From: an uncultured Candidatus Saccharibacteria bacterium
Lineage (GTDB): Bacteria > Patescibacteria > Saccharimonadia > Saccharimonadales > 2-12-FULL-41-12
Assembly: GCA_946478995.1 (NCBI GenBank)
Contig: CAMLDK010000044.1
Location: 1 to 7,793, forward strand
Direction: 5' to 3'
Length of the DNA stretch: 7,793 bases
A program made the position numbers and the translations under genes. This document shows positions 4,694 to 7,793 of this stretch, piece after piece (position 1 is the first letter of the stretch; each line of letters opens with the position of its first letter). The notes beneath the pieces were generated by a model. The model made no database searches. It saw nothing but the letters and a program-made list of their open reading frames with translations, and was not told the DNA's origin.

Positions 4694-5476
4694 TTAATCC
4701 CTGAGTTTATATCCCCGGGCGAATAACTTGTAATTAACGAAAAACAAAAAAATGCCTGCGATCGCTATGATCAGCAGACTCAGATTAGGGTTTATATCAG
4801 CGCTACCCAGCATAGAGTAACGCAGGGTGTTGATCATATAGTAGATCGGATTAAAACGGGTGAGCATCTCGAACACGGGCGGCAGAAGAGAGGCCGAGTA
4901 AAAGACCCCGCCCAAAAATATCAACGGCTGCAAAATGAAGTTCATATACAGGCTTAAGTCGTCGAACTTTTCCGAACGCAGTCCTACCAGTACACCGGCC
5001 ATTGAGAAAAAAAGACCTATAAATATGAAACTTAGTATAAAGATCAGGGGATGTTCTATGGCCAGTTCTGGTATGAGAATTTTAGCCGTAATGAGCGCGA
5101 TCAAGGATATAAGAGAGGCGCGTATGAAGCCGCCTAACCCGAATGCGACTAAAAGCTGGGTGTTGGATACCGGTGAAGCCAGTTGATCATCTATTGCCCT
5201 TTGCAGCTTCTGTTGAACTAACGAAGAAGAGTTGTTATCGAATATATTAAGCGTAAAAGTCATAAGTATCAGGCCCGGAATGATGAATAAGATATAACTG
5301 TGGCCGTCAAGCTCATTGATCCGGCTACCCAATGCGGCGCCGAATATACTTATATAAAGGTACGTCTGAACCAGGGGGCCGAAGATTGTCTGGCGCTTTA
5401 TGGTCCAAAAACGAAAGAGCTCGCGCCGCAAAACCGACCAGAATGGGAGCCAGCGTCTGATAAACTGATCGTTCAC
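4694..5476 (-). CDS. ABC-2 type transporter permease
   Basis: 260 residues with about six hydrophobic segments (roughly 32-50, 61-80, 112-135, 143-165, 176-197 and 233-248). It is the membrane half of an exporter of the COG0842 type; substrates of this class include drugs, lipids and polysaccharides, and the cargo here is unknown. The family signature near the fifth segment is visible: FLGGVFYSASLLPPVFEML (187-205), then FNPIYYMINTLRYSMLG (208-224). The start is GTG at 5476, preceded 5 nt upstream by GGGGAG (minus strand, 5487-5482). It overlaps the ATPase stop by GTGA (5473-5476), so the two are probably coupled. The TAA stop abuts the stop of the convergent serine hydrolase gene, leaving no room for a terminator between them. 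Confidence 0.9.
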   Translation of the reverse strand: MNDQFIRRWLPFWSVLRRELFRFWTIKRQTIFGPLVQTYLYISIFGAALGSRINELDGHSYILFIIPGLILMTFTLNIFDNNSSSLVQQKLQRAIDDQLASPVSNTQLLVAFGLGGFIRASLISLIALITAKILIPELAIEHPLIFILSFIFIGLFFSMAGVLVGLRSEKFDDLSLYMNFILQPLIFLGGVFYSASLLPPVFEMLTRFNPIYYMINTLRYSMLGSADINPNLSLLIIAIAGIFLFFVNYKLFARGYKLRD

Positions 5477-6228
5477 TTTATCTCCCCGTTCCGCCCAAGC
5501 TCACCCCGCCCGACAACTTTAAGGTATACGTCTTCAAGATTTTTTTGGCCGTTGTTTTTCTTCAGTTCGTCGGTTGTGCCGGTTTGGATGATCTTGCCGT
5601 GGTTGATCAAGGCTATTTTGTCGCAAAGCTGTTCAGCCTCTTCTATGTAGTGGGTTGTCAGCAAAATGGTAGTGCCGGCCTTATTGATTTTCTTCATGTA
5701 TTTCCAAAGCTCCAGCCTTAGCTCCAGGTCTACTCCGGCTGTCGGCTCATCCAAAATCAATAGTTTCGGTCTGTGCATAAGCGCCCGTGCCAGAATAACC
5801 CGCCTTTTCATACCGCCTGACAGAAACAAGCTCCGCGATTTTCGCTTATCGGTCAATGAAAAATCCCTCAAAAGCTCATCTATGCGCTTTTTGCGCTCTT
5901 TTTTACGCATGGAGTAATAGCCTCCATGAAAATCCAGTGTTTCTTCTACGCTTAAGAACCAGTCAAGGTTTGTTTCTTGCGGAGCAAGACCTACATATGA
6001 CCTGGCTTTTTGGTAGTCGTCCACGACGTCGTAGCCCAATATCGACGCCCGCCCGCTTGTCGGCATAGCCAGCCCCATGATGCAATGGATGAGAGTTGAT
6101 TTGCCGGCGCCGTTCGGGCCAAGCAGGCCGAAAAATGACCCTTCAGGGATTTCCAAATCAATACCTTTCAAGGCCTCAGTGCCGCTTGAATAAATTTTTT
6201 TGAGTTCTCTGACCTCTAGAGCATTCAT
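5473..6228 (-). CDS. ABC transporter ATP-binding protein (CcmA/DrrA-like, COG1131)
   Basis: 251 residues, a complete nucleotide-binding domain with a short C-terminal extension. It should power export through the permease encoded downstream. Visible motifs are Walker A GPNGAGKST (37-45), Q-loop Q84 (LAPQE), ABC signature LSGGMKRR (136-143, with Met in place of the usual Gln, as is common in this family), Walker B LLILDEP (156-162), D-loop AGVD (164-167), and the switch histidine H193 (TTHYIEEAEQL). The start ATG overlaps the end of ychF by ATGA (6225-6228), with AGG as weak ribosome-binding site in the ychF tail. The gene shares an operon with ychF and the permease. Efflux of a drug-like, lipid or glycan substrate is inferred from family only. 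Confidence 0.94.
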   Translation of the reverse strand: MNALEVRELKKIYSSGTEALKGIDLEIPEGSFFGLLGPNGAGKSTLIHCIMGLAMPTSGRASILGYDVVDDYQKARSYVGLAPQETNLDWFLSVEETLDFHGGYYSMRKKERKKRIDELLRDFSLTDKRKSRSLFLSGGMKRRVILARALMHRPKLLILDEPTAGVDLELRLELWKYMKKINKAGTTILLTTHYIEEAEQLCDKIALINHGKIIQTGTTDELKKNNGQKNLEDVYLKVVGRGELGRNGEIK

Positions 6229-7301
6229 ACGTTGAACCTAAATTCTACTACATCGTTGGGTCTTAGAACATAATCTTTACCCTCTGTCCGAACTTTCCCT
6301 GCAGCTTTTGCAGCCTGTTCGGAACCTGCTGAGACCAGGTCATCAAAGTCGACTATCTGAGCGGCGATAAAACCTTTCTCAAAGTCGCTATGTATCGCTC
6401 CGGCGGCCTGGGGAGCTGTAGAACCCTGCCTGATAGTCCAGGCCCGGACTTCTTTCTCGCCGGCCGTTAAGAAGCTTTGCAAGCCCAAAGTTCCATAAGC
6501 TGCCTGTATTAACTTTTTGAGCCCGCGTTCGTCCGTGCCATATGATTGTAATAATTCCAGGGCTTCGTTTTCCTCAAGCCCTCTCAACTCGTCTTCTATC
6601 TTGGCACAGACAAATAAGCTTTCGCCGGTACCTACCAGCTTAGCGAGATCTGATTTTTTTGATTCATCGTTTAAGGATTTTTCATCAAGGTTAAATAAAT
6701 AAATAACAGGCTTTAAGGTCAACAGCTGCAGATCGCCGAACAGTTCTTGGGCATGTGATTTCCAGCTATCGTCTTGAAGTGACAGGGGGTTCCCACTGTC
6801 CAATATAGATTTTGCTTCCTCCAATTTATCAGAGAGCGGCTTTAGTTTGGGATTGGCTCTGGCTTCTTTTTGGAGTTTCGGCAGGCGTTTCTCTACGGTC
6901 TGCAGGTCTGCTAGTACCAACTCGGTGTTTATGACTTCTATGTCTTTCCCGGGGCTGCGGTTTTGGTCGACGTGCTGGACATTGCTGTCGTCAAACGCCC
7001 GGACTACCTGGCAGATGCGTATATGGCTCAAGAACTGGTTGCCTAAGCCTTCGCCCTGGCTTGCCCCCGATACCAGTCCGGCAATATCTACAAAATTTAC
7101 GGTCGCGGGGACTATTTTGTTTGATTTATATATTTCCGCCAGTTTATTTAGGCGTTGGTCCGGAACCGGTACGACTCCGGTATTAGGCTCAATCGTAGCA
7201 AAAGGGTAATTGGCCGCTAGCACGCTGTTGTCCGTCAGGGCGTTAAACAGTGTTGACTTGCCGACGTTAGGCAAGCCGACTATACCTATGGATAAACTCA
7301 T
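6225..7301 (-). CDS. ychF: YchF/OLA1 family ribosome-associated ATPase
   Basis: 358 residues, the normal length. YchF is a nearly universal Obg-related P-loop NTPase that prefers ATP and binds 70S ribosomes; it is linked to translation start-site choice and stress response. Motifs are P-loop GLPNVGKST (9-17), PFATIEPNTG (33-42), G3 DIAGLV (72-77, with a hydrophobic residue where Ras-like GTPases have the catalytic Gln), and NLDE (204-207) replacing the GTP-specific NKxD. H110 probably corresponds to the proposed catalytic His. A coiled-coil-like helical insertion spans about 130-168, and a C-terminal TGS domain about 275-358 ends in DYVLRPNDVVEFRFNV. ATG 7301 lies 24 nt after the 91-aa gene. 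There is no Shine-Dalgarno, but an extended -10 lies just upstream (see 7310-7318). Confidence 0.97.
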   Translation of the reverse strand: MSLSIGIVGLPNVGKSTLFNALTDNSVLAANYPFATIEPNTGVVPVPDQRLNKLAEIYKSNKIVPATVNFVDIAGLVSGASQGEGLGNQFLSHIRICQVVRAFDDSNVQHVDQNRSPGKDIEVINTELVLADLQTVEKRLPKLQKEARANPKLKPLSDKLEEAKSILDSGNPLSLQDDSWKSHAQELFGDLQLLTLKPVIYLFNLDEKSLNDESKKSDLAKLVGTGESLFVCAKIEDELRGLEENEALELLQSYGTDERGLKKLIQAAYGTLGLQSFLTAGEKEVRAWTIRQGSTAPQAAGAIHSDFEKGFIAAQIVDFDDLVSAGSEQAAKAAGKVRTEGKDYVLRPNDVVEFRFNV

Positions 7302-7309
7302 TACAGCTT

Positions 7310-7318
7310 ATTATATCA
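7310..7318 (-). promoter_or_regulatory. Extended -10 (TGATATAAT) directly before ychF, possibly a leaderless start
   Basis: On the minus strand TGATATAAT occupies 7318-7310, leaving 8 nt before ATG 7301. The expected start of transcription would fall within a few nt of the ATG, giving a nearly leaderless ychF mRNA, which fits the missing Shine-Dalgarno. The -35 position (CACTAA) is poor, so the call depends on the extended -10. Confidence 0.4.
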
Positions 7319-7325
7319 AGGGTAG

Positions 7326-7601
7326 TTAAATGTTAGTGCCGGGTTTCTTAGACTTTTTAGCAATAATATATTTATCGTCGATGTAACTTAAGTCTTTGGC
7401 TAGGTTTATCAATGATTTGTAAGCTCCTGGATTAGCTTTCTTCACCTCTATTGCTATGTGGCCAAGCTCCGCGACCAGGTTTATAAGGTAATCTCCGGAT
7501 TGTGCGCGGGCATCAAGCATCCTGCGATAGGCGCTATCAGCATAATCACGCAGCGTCCATGTGCTTAACCCTAAAGACAATTTATAAGTCGTGCTGTTCA
7601 T
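7326..7601 (-). CDS. Hypothetical 91-aa helical protein downstream of radC
   Basis: I do not recognise this protein. It is small, soluble and predicted mostly helical: a Leu/Tyr/Arg-rich first half (LRDYADSAYRRMLDARAQ), a hydrophobic-periodic middle (YLINLVAELGHIAIEVKKA), another helix (AYKSLINLAKDLSYIDDKYI), and a basic tail (AKKSKKPG). There is no signal peptide, transmembrane segment or catalytic motif. ATG 7601 lies inside the last codons of radC, overlapping by 20 nt in another frame, with AAGGA about 12 nt upstream. The next in-frame ATG would remove 28 residues. The tight packing between radC and ychF argues that it is a real gene, but support is limited to ORF length, spacing and a plausible composition. 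Confidence 0.6.
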   Translation of the reverse strand: MNSTTYKLSLGLSTWTLRDYADSAYRRMLDARAQSGDYLINLVAELGHIAIEVKKANPGAYKSLINLAKDLSYIDDKYIIAKKSKKPGTNI

Positions 7602-7793
7602 CTGAATTTAAAATCCTTACAAATTTTTTACCGGCTATCACCAAGTGATCCAAAAGGTCGATCCCTAATACTTTACCCGCTTCTATGAGCTGCTCGGTTA
7701 CCTCTATGTCTTCATTGGTAGGGTCCGGATTGCCGGACGGATGGTTGTGGGCGATTATTACTGCTACGGCGCCATGCTCGATAGCCGGCTGGA
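7582..7793 (-). CDS. radC: RadC/YicR family JAB-domain protein, C-terminal part (5' end outside window)
   Basis: Reading minus strand from 7791, 69 residues end at TAA (7584-7582). The metalloprotease-like JAMM signature is complete on this side: HNHPSGNPDPTNED, giving H15, H17, S19 and D28 of the fragment, followed by LGIDLLDHLVIAGKKFV, the RadC-type ending. The catalytic Glu, expected upstream, lies outside the window. The family (UPF0758) was once thought to act in DNA repair; its real role is unresolved. The gene appears to lead the minus-strand group radC, 91-aa gene, ychF, ABC pair. Confidence 0.93.
   Translation of the reverse strand, partial: QPAIEHGAVAVIIAHNHPSGNPDPTNEDIEVTEQLIEAGKVLGIDLLDHLVIAGKKFVRILNSDEQHDL

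Noticed and set aside
6847..7209. 120-aa ORF on the plus strand antisense to ychF, and similar antisense frames at 5300-5650 and 1705-1974
   Set aside because: All lie fully or mostly within strongly identified genes on the opposite strand, have low-complexity Ser/Arg-rich translations, and match no family I recognise.

Overview
This window looks like ordinary chromosomal DNA from a small-genome bacterium. Candidatus Saccharibacteria (TM7) or a related Patescibacteria/CPR lineage is my best guess, not a proof. Points in favour are the compact layout, a ribosomal-protein S6-SSB-S18 cluster that continues directly into efp with no bL9 gene (rplI), an EF-P whose loop tip is Arg in a Met-Gly-Arg-Gly-Gly context, and several poorly characterised but tidy genes. 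TGA is used as a true stop (240-aa methyltransferase, YchF, ABC ATPase). The TGA=Gly code of Gracilibacteria and Absconditabacteria therefore does not apply. Mobile elements, CRISPR arrays, tRNA and rRNA genes were not seen.

Plus strand, left half (1-3417). The 3' end of ftsK closes at 170. A very good sigma-70-type promoter (TTGACT, 17 bp, TGCTATAAT) then drives a probable six-gene operon: rpsF, ssb, rpsR, efp, a TlyA-family rRNA 2'-O-methyltransferase, and a COG1926-type phosphoribosyltransferase-like protein that has lost its PRPP-binding motif. Gaps between these genes are 1-21 nt. The theme is ribosome assembly and modification, elongation rescue at polyproline, and DNA replication.

Middle (3418-3745). 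This is a 328-nt AT-rich intergenic stretch, the only one above 300 nt. It holds one perfect DnaA-box 9-mer, a weak candidate promoter, and a long, nearly perfect hairpin just before the next gene. The next gene, 3746-4693 on +, encodes a membrane-anchored class A beta-lactamase-like serine hydrolase with atypical active-site motifs. It starts at TTG.

Minus strand, right half (4694-7793). Read from right to left, the order is radC (5' end outside the window), an unrecognised 91-aa helical protein overlapping radC by 20 nt, ychF (ribosome-associated ATPase), an ABC exporter ATPase, and its ABC-2 permease. ychF, the ATPase and the permease are chained by 4-nt ATGA and GTGA overlaps, suggesting translational coupling. 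The permease stop codon abuts the stop codon of the convergent serine hydrolase with no base between them.

I do not see a clear new multi-gene system. The best leads are the degenerate phosphoribosyltransferase, the atypical serine hydrolase, the Arg-tipped EF-P, the large hairpin in the 3.4-3.7 kb gap, and the coupling of ychF to an ABC exporter.
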